A stretch of 64,000 nt of DNA from contig NZ_CP044067.1 of NCBI RefSeq assembly GCF_008693385.1, positions 1 through 64,000 of the forward strand, read 5' to 3'. Source of the stretch: Cupriavidus pauculus. Lineage in GTDB: Bacteria > Pseudomonadota > Gammaproteobacteria > Burkholderiales > Burkholderiaceae. The position numbers and the translations under genes were made by a program. The notes beneath the pieces were generated by a model. It had not been told where the DNA came from, ran no database searches, and worked only from the letters and a program-made list of their open reading frames with translations. This document shows positions 41,778-50,290 of the stretch, in pieces (position 1 is the first letter of the stretch; each line of letters starts with the position of its first letter).

Positions 41778-43346
41778 ATGCGCCCCCTCATGACTACGCC
41801 CTATACGCGCCATCTCGCGCATGACATTCCCGCCGGTATCGTCGTGTTTCTCGTGGCCTTGCCGTTGTGCCTCGGCATTGCGCTCGCGTCCGGTGTGCCA
41901 TTGCTTGCGGGCCTGCTTGCCGGCGTGATCGGCGGTCTGCTGGTCGCGGTACTGAGCGGCTCGCAACTGAGTATCAGCGGGCCCGCCGCCGGGCTCGTCG
42001 TGATCGTCATCGAGGCCATCGCCTTGCTGGGCGGTTTTGCGGACTTCCTGACCGCGGTCCTCGTGGCCGGCATCCTGCAACTCGCGCTCGCAAGGCTGCG
42101 CGCGGGCGATCTCGGAGCCTACGTACCGTCGTCGGTGATCAAGGGCATGCTGGCCGCGATCGGCCTGATGCTGATCGTCAAGCAGATTCCGGTGGCGCTC
42201 GGGCACGCATCGTTCGCGGCGTTCGATAGCCGCATTCCCGACGATGCCGGGCTGGCCGACGTCTTTGCCCAGGCGAGCGGCGCGGTTTCCGGCGGCACAC
42301 TGACGGTAGCGGCCGTATCGCTGGCCCTGCTCGCGATCTGGGAGACGTCATGGGTGCGTACGCAGCGAGCCTTGCGCCATGTGCCCGGACCGCTCGTCGT
42401 GGTGATCTGGGGCGTGATGTATCAGCTGGTGACGACGCATGCCACGCTGGATCTCGCATTGGCGGACGAGCACCTCGTGCAGCTGCCGGCCATCGATGGA
42501 CTGGCTTCGCTCGGTGCGCAACTCGTGCAGCCGGACTTCTCGCAGTTCGCCAACCCGGCGATGTACCGCGTGGCCATCACGCTGGCCATCGTGGCGAGCC
42601 TGGAGACGCTGCTCAGTGTCGAGGCCGTCGACAAGCTCGACCCCATGCGCCGCGTGGCGCCGAGCAATCGCGAACTCTACGCGCAGGGGGCGGGCAATAT
42701 CGCGGCGGGCCTCGTCGGCGCACTGCCGCTGACGGCCGTGATCGTGCGCAGTTCGGCGAATATCAACGCGGGCGGTCGCACCAAGGTGTCGGCGATCGTG
42801 CACGGCGTGCTGCTGCTCCTGAGCGTGCTGTTCCTGTCGAGTGCGCTGCGCTGGATTCCGCTCGCCGCGCTATCCGCGATCCTGCTCCACGTCGGCTACA
42901 AGCTCGCGAGGCCCTCGCTGTTCGCCGCCGCGTGGCGCGAGGGCCCGTCGCAGGCGGTGCCGTTCATCGTCACCGTCGCGGCCATCCTGGCGACCGACCT
43001 GCTGATCGGCATCGCCATCGGCATGGCGGTCGGCATCGCCTTCACGCTGCGCAGCAATTTTCATAGCGCGCTGTCGCTGACGCGCTACGAGGACTGCTAT
43101 CTGCTGCGCATGCACAAGGATGTGTCGTTCTTCAACAAGGCGCGCCTGCGGCATTTGCTTGCGCGCGTGGCCCCCGGCAGCAAGCTGATCATCGATGCGA
43201 GCCGTTGCGCGTTCATCGATCACGATATCGAGGAGACCATCGCGGACTTTCAGCGCAGCGCGCGCCTGACGAAGATCGACGTGACGTTCCGCGCCATGCC
43301 CGCGCGCGGTATACCGCCGGCCGTGGCGGCGGCCATCGGGACCTGA
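41778..43346 (+). CDS. SulP-family anion transporter, probable bicarbonate permease
   Basis: This 522-residue transporter begins HDIPAGIVVFLVALPLCLGIALASG, the usual SulP first helix. It carries ISGPAAGLVVIVIEAI and VASLETLLSVEAVDKLDPMRR in the core, and a STAS-like C-terminal domain (about 435-515; SKLIIDASRCAFIDHDIEE). Pairing with carbonic anhydrase favours bicarbonate or sulfate; the BicA-like assignment is inference. ATG 41778 and 41790 are both possible starts and neither has a clear ribosome site. Confidence 0.88.
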   Translation: MRPLMTTPYTRHLAHDIPAGIVVFLVALPLCLGIALASGVPLLAGLLAGVIGGLLVAVLSGSQLSISGPAAGLVVIVIEAIALLGGFADFLTAVLVAGILQLALARLRAGDLGAYVPSSVIKGMLAAIGLMLIVKQIPVALGHASFAAFDSRIPDDAGLADVFAQASGAVSGGTLTVAAVSLALLAIWETSWVRTQRALRHVPGPLVVVIWGVMYQLVTTHATLDLALADEHLVQLPAIDGLASLGAQLVQPDFSQFANPAMYRVAITLAIVASLETLLSVEAVDKLDPMRRVAPSNRELYAQGAGNIAAGLVGALPLTAVIVRSSANINAGGRTKVSAIVHGVLLLLSVLFLSSALRWIPLAALSAILLHVGYKLARPSLFAAAWREGPSQAVPFIVTVAAILATDLLIGIAIGMAVGIAFTLRSNFHSALSLTRYEDCYLLRMHKDVSFFNKARLRHLLARVAPGSKLIIDASRCAFIDHDIEETIADFQRSARLTKIDVTFRAMPARGIPPAVAAAIGT

Positions 43347-43527
43347 AGGGTGGAAGTAAATCGTTGTGAATCGGCGGGTGGCGGATAAGGCCGTCGGCCA
43401 TCCTTGCGGATTGCAACGGTTAACAGACCTAAAAGCGCGACCTCTGTTAACGTGTGCGAGGGCGCGGTCATGGCCGGATGTGGCCGCGCGTTTGAACCGA
43501 CGTTTGAACCGATACAGGAGTCAGTCC

Positions 43528-44625
43528 ATGCCCACGAACGAACCAGCCCTGTTTACTCCCACGACGATCGGCGCGATCGAGGTGGCGAATCGCATTGCCA
43601 TGGCCCCGCTGACGCGCTCGCGCGCGGACATGAACGGGGTGCACTCGGACCTTGCGGTCGAGTATTACCGGCAGCGCGCTTCGGCGGGGCTCATCATCAG
43701 CGAAGCCACCAATATCTCGCGCCAGGGGCGCGGTTATGCGTTCACGCCGGGGATCTATACCGAGGCCCATGTCGCGGCGTGGCGCCGCGTCACCGATGCG
43801 GTGCACGAGGCTGGCGGCAAGATCGTCTGCCAGCTCTGGCACGTCGGCCGCATGTCGCACTCGTCGCTGCAGGAGAACGGCCAGCCGCCGGTGGCACCGT
43901 CCGCGATCCAGGCAGGGGAACTGGTATTCCTCGAAACCAGCACGCAGGATCGCCCGTCGATGCCGCGCGCACTGGAAACCGCCGAGATTCCGAAGCTCGT
44001 CGATGATTATCGGAACGCCGCGCGCCGCGCGAAGGAAGCCGGTTTCGACGGCGTGGAAGTGCATTCGGCCAACTGCTACCTGCTCGAGCAGTTCCTGCGC
44101 GACAGCACCAACAAGCGCACCGACCAGTACGGTGGCTCGATCGAGAATCGCACGCGGTTCCCGGTGGAAGCCATCTCCGCGGTGGCCGAGATCTGGGGCC
44201 CGGACCGCGTGGGCGTGCGCCTGTCGCCGATTACCCGCGCGGTAGGCGATACGCCGCTCGACAGCGATCCGCAGGCGCTCTATGGCTACTACGCGGAGCG
44301 GCTCGGCAAGCTCGGCATGGCCTACCTGCATTGCATCGAAGGGCAGACGCGCGGCGACAACGCCGCGAGCGCGTTCGACTTCAAGGCCCTGCATGCGTCG
44401 TTTGGCGGCAAGTACATCGCCAACAACAGCTACAACCGCGAAATGGCCATCGAGGCAGTGGAGTCCGGCCACGCGGACATGGTCGCGTTCGGCCGGCCGT
44501 TCATCGCCAATCCGGATCTCGTCGACCGTCTGCGCCGCGACGCGCCGCTCGCGTCGCCCGACCAGTCCAAGTTCTATGGCGGTGGCGCGGCCGGCTATAC
44601 GGACTACGAGACGCTCGACGCCTGA
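43528..44625 (+). CDS. Alkene reductase, Old Yellow Enzyme family (NemA-like)
   Basis: This 365-residue FMN oxidoreductase reduces activated C=C bonds or nitro groups with NADPH. Family motifs are NRIAMAPLTRSRAD, CQLWHVGRMSH, VEVHSANCYLLEQFLRDSTNKRTDQYGGSIENRTRF (catalytic His/Asn pair) and AFGRPFIANPDL. The motif has Cys where many relatives have Gly (HSANGYL). ACAGGAG precedes ATG 43528. It appears to be a single-gene unit. Confidence 0.9.
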   Translation: MPTNEPALFTPTTIGAIEVANRIAMAPLTRSRADMNGVHSDLAVEYYRQRASAGLIISEATNISRQGRGYAFTPGIYTEAHVAAWRRVTDAVHEAGGKIVCQLWHVGRMSHSSLQENGQPPVAPSAIQAGELVFLETSTQDRPSMPRALETAEIPKLVDDYRNAARRAKEAGFDGVEVHSANCYLLEQFLRDSTNKRTDQYGGSIENRTRFPVEAISAVAEIWGPDRVGVRLSPITRAVGDTPLDSDPQALYGYYAERLGKLGMAYLHCIEGQTRGDNAASAFDFKALHASFGGKYIANNSYNREMAIEAVESGHADMVAFGRPFIANPDLVDRLRRDAPLASPDQSKFYGGGAAGYTDYETLDA

Positions 44626-44722
44626 CGTCCGGCATCGGGCGCGGCGGGTGCGGAGGGGGTGCGGCAGGCGAAGTTTCGCCCCCCGGGGTTGGGGCAGGGC
44701 GATGCGTCAGTGTAGGGAAAGT

Positions 44723-44778
44723 GGCTATATCAAATAGTCTGGAATGGATATCCAGAGTAACGCCAATTCGCCCTATAG
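44723..44778. promoter_or_regulatory. Candidate MocR sites before the kinase/aminotransferase operon
   Basis: GGCTATA (44723-44729) and CTATAG (44773-44778) match elements in the upstream region of the MocR gene (GGCTATAGCC at 48811, CTATAG at 48829). MocR/GabR regulators bind direct repeats of this sort. The shared element suggests the nearby MocR controls this operon. Confidence 0.45.
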
Positions 44779-44811
44779 TTGTGCGTCATCTCCTTTGCCA
44801 CACTTTTCTCC

Positions 44812-45927
44812 ATGGGATTCGATCCAACCCATTCGCTGGGCAGCGACGCATTGTTCGCGCGCTCCTGGCCCAAGCTCGACGAAACGGAAGCCGCCGCCCT
44901 CGCAGCGCAGGCGTTCGGCGTATCGGGCCATGCGACGCTGCTCACGAGCGAGCGCGACCAGAACTTCCGGATCGACGTCCCCGGCCACGCCGGATACGTG
45001 CTCAAGATCACGCATCCGGCGGAAGACGTCGGCGTGACCGACTTCCACACCGAGGCGCAGTTGCACCTGATGCGCGCCGACGCGACGCTGCCGATCCCCC
45101 AACTGATCGCCACGCGCGACGGCGCCAGCGTGTTCTGGCGCGAGGGGGGCGGTGGCCGGCAGGCCGTGCGGCTGATTACGTTCGTTCCCGGCGTTCCGCT
45201 ATACAAGGTGGCACGCAGCGCCGCCCAACGGCGCGCGCTCGGTGCCGCGCTCGCGCGCATCGACCTCGCACTGGGTAGCTTCTCCCACACGCATGCGAAC
45301 CACCGGTTGCTATGGGACCTCCAGCATCTGGCGCAACTGCGGCCGCTGCTGGCGTGCATCGACGATCCCGCTCGGGGGGCGCTTGCACAGCGGTTCCTCG
45401 ACCGCTTCGAACTGCGCGTGGCACCCGTGCTGACGACGCTGCGCCGGCAGGTCATCCATAACGATCTGAACCCTTACAACGTGCTCGTCGACGCCGGCGA
45501 CCACGACCGCGTGGCCGCGATCTTCGATTTCGGCGATATGGTCGAGGCGCCGCTCGTCCACGAGATCGCGGTGGCGGCGGCCTATCAGCTGGCCGACGCA
45601 GCGGACCCGCTCGTTACCGCGGCGGAATGTATCGGTGCCTATCACGCGCGCCTGCCGCTGACGGAGCCCGAAATCGCCTTGCTGCCCGATCTGATCGCGG
45701 CGCGGCTGCTGACGACGGTGCTCATCACATCGTGGCGCGCGCGCGAGCATCCGGAGAACAGCACCTACATCCTGCGTAACAGCGGCCTGTCGTGGAACGG
45801 TCTTGAGCGGCTCGAAGCGATGGGCATGGATCAGGCCCTGCAATCGCTGCGCGCGGCGCTGGCTTCCACGAACGATCACACCCCGAACGATCACACCCAT
45901 TCCGAAGTCGAGGATATTCATGAGTAA
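44812..45927 (+). CDS. APH-fold kinase, hydroxylysine-kinase-like
   Basis: This 371-residue small-molecule kinase of the aminoglycoside/choline kinase fold has the catalytic loop VIHNDLNPYNVLVD and metal site IFDFGDM. It overlaps by eight bases a class III aminotransferase of the type that acts as a phospho-lyase on the kinase product. The pair resembles hydroxylysine kinase with 5-phosphohydroxylysine phospho-lyase, or ethanolamine-phosphate lyase systems. ATG 44812 lacks a strong ribosome site and a GTG at 44779 is possible. A 15-bp duplication adds NDHTPNDHTH to the tail. Confidence 0.8.
   Translation: MGFDPTHSLGSDALFARSWPKLDETEAAALAAQAFGVSGHATLLTSERDQNFRIDVPGHAGYVLKITHPAEDVGVTDFHTEAQLHLMRADATLPIPQLIATRDGASVFWREGGGGRQAVRLITFVPGVPLYKVARSAAQRRALGAALARIDLALGSFSHTHANHRLLWDLQHLAQLRPLLACIDDPARGALAQRFLDRFELRVAPVLTTLRRQVIHNDLNPYNVLVDAGDHDRVAAIFDFGDMVEAPLVHEIAVAAAYQLADAADPLVTAAECIGAYHARLPLTEPEIALLPDLIAARLLTTVLITSWRAREHPENSTYILRNSGLSWNGLERLEAMGMDQALQSLRAALASTNDHTPNDHTHSEVEDIHE
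45871..45898 (+). repeat. 15-bp direct repeat in the kinase tail
   Basis: AACGATCACACCCCG (45871-45885) is followed directly by a second copy, AACGATCACACCC. It is in frame and duplicates NDHTP. Confidence 0.85.
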
Positions 45928-47248
45928 GGACAAGGCGATGCTCAACGCATTCGATCCGTCGCGGGCCAGCGAGCTCGCCGAAGCGGATCGCGCGCTCGTG
46001 GCGCGGCGCCAGCAGCTGTTGTCGCCGGCCTATCGGCTGTTCTACGACGAGCCGCTGCATATCGTGCGTGGCGAGGGTGTCTGGCTCTACGACAATACGG
46101 GCCGGGCCTACCTCGACGCCTATAACAACGTGGCGTCGGTCGGCCATTGCCGCCCCGAAGTCGTCGACGCCATCGCGCGGCAGGCCAGCGTGCTGAACAC
46201 CCATACGCGCTATCTGCACGAAGGCGTGCTGAACTATGCCGAACGGCTGCTCGCCACGTTCCCGGCGCCCCTGTCGCAGGCCATGTTCACCTGCACGGGC
46301 AGCGAGGCCAATGACCTCGCGCTGCGGATCGCGCGCCGGCACACGGGCGGGGAGGGCGTGATCGTGACGCGCCTCGCGTATCACGGCGTGACGACGGCGA
46401 TCGCCGAGATCTCGCCCTCGCTGGGCAAGGCCGTGCCGCTCTCTCCGGCCGTGCGCGCGGTGCCGCCCCCCGATGCGTATCGCGAGGATGCCGCCACCGT
46501 GGGCCAGCGCTTTGCGCAATCGGTCAGGGAAGCGTGTGACGGTCTGCTGCGCCATGGCATCCGGCCGGCGGCGCTGATCGTCGATACGCTGTTCACGAGC
46601 GACGGCGTATTCGCCGATCCCGCGGGGTTTCTGCGTGAAGCCGTCGAGGTCGTTCGCGCCGCGGGCGGCATCTTTATCGCCGACGAGGTACAGGCGGGCT
46701 TTGCGCGCACGGGCTCGTGCATGTGGGGCTTCCAGCGGCACGGCCTCGTGCCCGACATCGTGACGATGGGCAAGCCCATGGGCAATGGCCATCCGATCGC
46801 GGGCGTGGTCGCGCGCCCTGAAGTGGTCGAGGCGTTCGGCCGCGAGGCGCGCTATTTCAATACCTTCGGAGGCAATCCGGTGTCGTGCGCGGCCGCGCTC
46901 GCCGTGCTCGACGTGATCGAGAAAGATGGGCTGCAGGCCAATGCGGCGCGTATCGGCGCGCAGTTGCGCGAGGGGTTCCGCGCACTGGCGCGACGGCACG
47001 ACCTGATCGGCGATGTCCGTGGCGACGGCCTGTTTCTCGGCGTCGAACTCGTCCGCGACCGCGCCACGCAAGCAGCGGCGACGGCCGAGACCGCGCAGGT
47101 CGTCAACACGATGCGGCGCAACGGCGTGTTGATCAGCACGACGGGCATTCTCGGCAATGTGCTGAAGATTCGCCCGTTGCTGCCCTTTACGCCGGAGAAC
47201 GCGGACCTGCTGCTGCAGACCGCGGACGACGCGCTGCGCGGCGTGTAA
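45920..47248 (+). CDS. Class III aminotransferase / phospho-lyase-like PLP enzyme
   Basis: This 442-residue PLP enzyme shows AYLDAYNNVASVGHCRPEVVDAI, TCTGSEANDLALRIARRHTGG, FIADEVQAGFARTG and the PLP lysine in TMGKPMGNGHPIAGV. The N-terminal NNVASVGHC pattern and the kinase partner favour the AGXT2L (phospho-lyase) branch over a true transaminase. It is translationally coupled to the kinase. Together they may turn a hydroxylated amine or amino acid into an aldehyde or ketone, phosphate and ammonia. Confidence 0.85.
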   Translation: MSKDKAMLNAFDPSRASELAEADRALVARRQQLLSPAYRLFYDEPLHIVRGEGVWLYDNTGRAYLDAYNNVASVGHCRPEVVDAIARQASVLNTHTRYLHEGVLNYAERLLATFPAPLSQAMFTCTGSEANDLALRIARRHTGGEGVIVTRLAYHGVTTAIAEISPSLGKAVPLSPAVRAVPPPDAYREDAATVGQRFAQSVREACDGLLRHGIRPAALIVDTLFTSDGVFADPAGFLREAVEVVRAAGGIFIADEVQAGFARTGSCMWGFQRHGLVPDIVTMGKPMGNGHPIAGVVARPEVVEAFGREARYFNTFGGNPVSCAAALAVLDVIEKDGLQANAARIGAQLREGFRALARRHDLIGDVRGDGLFLGVELVRDRATQAAATAETAQVVNTMRRNGVLISTTGILGNVLKIRPLLPFTPENADLLLQTADDALRGV

Positions 47249-47268
47249 CCATCGGTCGCCGGCCCGGG

Positions 47269-48774
47269 TCAGCGCCGCGCGGCAGGTTTCCCCACGACGG
47301 TGCGCTCGACGGCGCGCCTGAGGCTCGTCACGCCGCGGGCGATCTCGCCCTGCGGCACGCCGCCGAAGCCCAGCACGACGGACCGGTCTTCGAGATCGGG
47401 CCGCTTGGCCGACCCCGCGCCGATAAAGCGCGGCACGCCAAGCACGAGTTTCTCTTCGTTGGCACGCTGGTGCAGCACGCCGGTGTCGAGCGGCAGGTTG
47501 AAGCGCATGAACAGATGCAGCCCCGCGCGCGCTTCGGAAAGCGTGATCGCATCGCCGAACGCGTGCGATAGCGAGGTGCGCAGCAGCTGCTGGCGTTCGC
47601 CGTATTCCACGCGCATACGGCGGATATGCTGCGCAAAATGACCCTCGTCGATATAGTCGGCCAGCGCGGCCTGGATATGCAGTTGTCCCGGCCGATAGAT
47701 CCGCGCGCTGGCGCTTGCGAATTCGCGCGCCAGATGCGCGGGCACGACCAGGTACCCCAGCCGGATGCCCGCGAACATGGCCTTGCTGAACGTGCCCACG
47801 TAGATCACGCGCGCATCGCTATCGAGCCCCTGCAACGATGGCAGCGGCGAGCCGTCGTAGCGGAACTCGCTGTCGTAGTCGTCCTCCATGACCCACAGGT
47901 TGTGATCGCGCGCGCCCTGCAGCAGCTCGAGCCGCCGCGCGAGCGGCATCACCACGCCGGTCGGATACTGATGCGAGGGACTCGTGACCACGAGCCGTGC
48001 ATGGCGGGGCACATGGCTTGCCGCCAGCGACAGTCCGTCCGCATCGACGACGCCGGCGCCGATATGCATGCCCGCGGCGGCCAGTACGGTCGGAAACGCC
48101 CAATGGCACGGGTTCTCGATCACGGCCATATCGCCGGGGTCCGCAAGCATGCGCGCGCAGAGATCGATCGACTGGTGCGTGCCCGCGGTGATGATCACCT
48201 GTTCCGGGTCGCAAACGACCGAACGCGAAATCTTCAGATAGCTCGCCACCGCCTGCCGCAGGGCGGGGAGGCCACCGCCGTCGGCGGCATAGCCGGCCAG
48301 CGCGAGATCGCCCTTGCCGATATGGCGCGAGACGAGGCGCCGCCACAGGTGAAACGGAAACAGCGAGGCGTCGGGCACGCCCGGCACGAACGCGCCGTGG
48401 AATTGCTGGAGGCCGCCCGGCAACGTGCCGATCATCGCGCCGCGCTGGGACAGCGCCATGGTGTGGCGCGCATGGCTCGCTTCGGACTTGCCCGCAAGCG
48501 GCAGTTCCGTCGTGGCCGCGACGAACGTGCCGCTGCCGGTGCTGGCGGTGAGGTAGTTCTCCGCGATCAGGCGGTCGTAGGCGAGCGAGACCGTGATGCG
48601 CGATACGCCGAGTTCCTGCGCGAGCGCGCGCGACGACGGCAGTTTCTGGCCCGCGACAAGCGAATGCTCGAGCACCGCGCGACGGATCACGTCGTAGATC
48701 TGGCGCTGCATGGGCACGGGATTCGCTTCGGACAATGCCTGCGAAAGCAGGTCGGTCAGCAGGACGGCACGCAC
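47269..48774 (-). CDS. MocR-family regulator (GntR winged helix fused to aminotransferase domain)
   Basis: This PLP-binding regulator of about 501 residues has a helix-turn-helix segment LPSSRALAQELGVSRITVSLAYDRLIAENYLTASTGSGTFVA. The aminotransferase-like domain contains YIGTFSK-type YVGTFSKAMFAGIRLGYL (PLP Lys) and VMEDDYDSEFRYDG. It lies between the kinase/aminotransferase operon and a divergent MHS transporter, and very probably controls both. The start is taken at GTG 48774; the open frame extends to 48822 through the CTATAG elements. Confidence 0.85.
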   Translation of the reverse strand: MRAVLLTDLLSQALSEANPVPMQRQIYDVIRRAVLEHSLVAGQKLPSSRALAQELGVSRITVSLAYDRLIAENYLTASTGSGTFVAATTELPLAGKSEASHARHTMALSQRGAMIGTLPGGLQQFHGAFVPGVPDASLFPFHLWRRLVSRHIGKGDLALAGYAADGGGLPALRQAVASYLKISRSVVCDPEQVIITAGTHQSIDLCARMLADPGDMAVIENPCHWAFPTVLAAAGMHIGAGVVDADGLSLAASHVPRHARLVVTSPSHQYPTGVVMPLARRLELLQGARDHNLWVMEDDYDSEFRYDGSPLPSLQGLDSDARVIYVGTFSKAMFAGIRLGYLVVPAHLAREFASASARIYRPGQLHIQAALADYIDEGHFAQHIRRMRVEYGERQQLLRTSLSHAFGDAITLSEARAGLHLFMRFNLPLDTGVLHQRANEEKLVLGVPRFIGAGSAKRPDLEDRSVVLGFGGVPQGEIARGVTSLRRAVERTVVGKPAARR

Positions 48775-48810
48775 AAGTGGCTCTATTAAATTAACACATA
48801 TGGATATATA

Positions 48811-48834
48811 GGCTATAGCCACCGGTTGCTATAG
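48811..48834. promoter_or_regulatory. MocR operator candidates between the MocR and transporter genes
   Basis: GGCTATAGCC (48811-48820) is a perfect 10-bp palindrome, and CTATAG recurs at 48829-48834, 16 bases on from the first CTATAG. The same core occurs before the kinase operon at 44773. Confidence 0.5.
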
Positions 48835-48905
48835 TCAATCGGACCCCCGGAACCGGGGACGCTCAACGCATGGCGCGCCCGACAAGGACGCACGGAGGAA
48901 TAGGG

Positions 48906-50255
48906 ATGGACATCTCGGCATCAAGGCAGCCTTATCGAGCGGCCGCCGCGGCATTTTTCGGCACCATGATCGAGTGGTACGACTTTTTCATTTACGCGAC
49001 GGCTTCGGCGCTGGTGTTCGGCGATGTCTTCTTCTCCAACGCGGACCACTTCGTCGGCACGCTCGCCGCGCTCGGCACGTTCGCCGTGGGGTTCGTCGCG
49101 CGGCCGGTCGGCGCGATCATCTTCGGGCACCTGGGCGACAAGGTGGGCCGCAAGCGCTCGCTGATCGTGACGCTGCTGCTGATGGGCATCGCGACGATGG
49201 TCATCGGCATGCTCCCGTCGTACCAGTCGATCGGTGTCATGGCACCGATCCTGCTGATCGTGCTGCGCCTGCTGCAGGGCGTGGCCGTCGGCGGGGAGTG
49301 GGGCGGGGCCGTGCTGATTGCCGCCGAGCACGCGCCGCCGAAGCTGCGCACGTTCCTGGCCGCGGCGCCGCAGTACGGCAGCCCGGTCGGCCTCGTCATC
49401 GCCACGTCGATGTTCGCGGCCGTGTCGTCGCTGCCCGATGCGGACTTCAAGAGCTGGGGCTGGCGCATTCCGTTCCTGTTCAGCGGCGTGCTCGTGGTGG
49501 CCGCGCTGCTGATTCGCCGCAGCGTCAACGAGAGCCCGGAACTCGAGGCGCATCGCGAGCGCATGGCCAAGGCACGCCACGTGCAGGAGGTCGCCCCGCT
49601 GCGCAATATCTTCGCGCGCTACAAGACGCGCCTGCTGCTGGGCATGGGCCTGTCGATGCTGGGGATCTCCGGCTTCTATTTCATCACCACGCTGATGATC
49701 ACGTTCACCACGACGTATCTGCACGTCGCGCGTCCGGACATCCTCAGGGTGGGTACCTACACGGGGATCGTCGAGTTGCTGAGCTTCCCGATCGCGTCGT
49801 ATATCGCCACGCGCATCGGTGAACGCCGCACGATCGCGATCGTCGCGGGAGCCGCCGTGCTGTGGGCCGCGCCGATGATGATGCTGGTGATGACCGGCAA
49901 TATCGCGAACATCGCCATTGGCATCCTCGTGGCGACGGTGTTCATCGGCGCATACTATGCGGTGCTCGCGCCGTTCCTGCCCAAGGCGTTCCCGATCGAC
50001 GTGCGCTATACCGGCATCTCGCTGAGCTTCCAGCTGTGCGGCGCGCTGTTCGGCGGTACCACGCCGCTGCTCGGATTGTGGATTGCCGAGCGATATGGCC
50101 TGCACTGGGCGCCGCTTGCCTTGCTGTTCGCGGTGATCGCCGGCGCGACGTTCCTCGGCGCGGTGCTGATTCCGCACGAGCCGCAGACCGAAACGGATGC
50201 CGACCCCCGGACGGCGGCGGACGCCGCGCCCGGCATGGCCGTGCGCAACGCCTGA
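48906..50255 (+). CDS. MFS transporter, metabolite:H+ symporter (MHS) type
   Basis: This 449-residue, twelve-span transporter has the MHS signature GTMIEWYDFFIYATASALVF at the start and the loop motif GHLGDKVGRKRSLIVTLLLMG. EWGGAVLIAAEHAP is also typical of the ShiA/ProP branch. ATG 48906 has GGAGG upstream; the longer ATG at 48870 has none. It is divergent from the MocR gene and followed 35 bases later by an M20 peptidase, so it probably imports the substrate of that enzyme or of the kinase pathway. Confidence 0.9.
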   Translation: MDISASRQPYRAAAAAFFGTMIEWYDFFIYATASALVFGDVFFSNADHFVGTLAALGTFAVGFVARPVGAIIFGHLGDKVGRKRSLIVTLLLMGIATMVIGMLPSYQSIGVMAPILLIVLRLLQGVAVGGEWGGAVLIAAEHAPPKLRTFLAAAPQYGSPVGLVIATSMFAAVSSLPDADFKSWGWRIPFLFSGVLVVAALLIRRSVNESPELEAHRERMAKARHVQEVAPLRNIFARYKTRLLLGMGLSMLGISGFYFITTLMITFTTTYLHVARPDILRVGTYTGIVELLSFPIASYIATRIGERRTIAIVAGAAVLWAAPMMMLVMTGNIANIAIGILVATVFIGAYYAVLAPFLPKAFPIDVRYTGISLSFQLCGALFGGTTPLLGLWIAERYGLHWAPLALLFAVIAGATFLGAVLIPHEPQTETDADPRTAADAAPGMAVRNA

Positions 50256-50290
50256 ACATCGCGTACAGATCAACGAATCGGAGTATCAGA

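Noticed and set aside
44667..44680. GGCGAA-GT-TTCGCC hairpin after the Old Yellow Enzyme gene as a terminator
   Set aside because: Only a 6-bp stem with a 2-base loop, followed by C and G rather than T.
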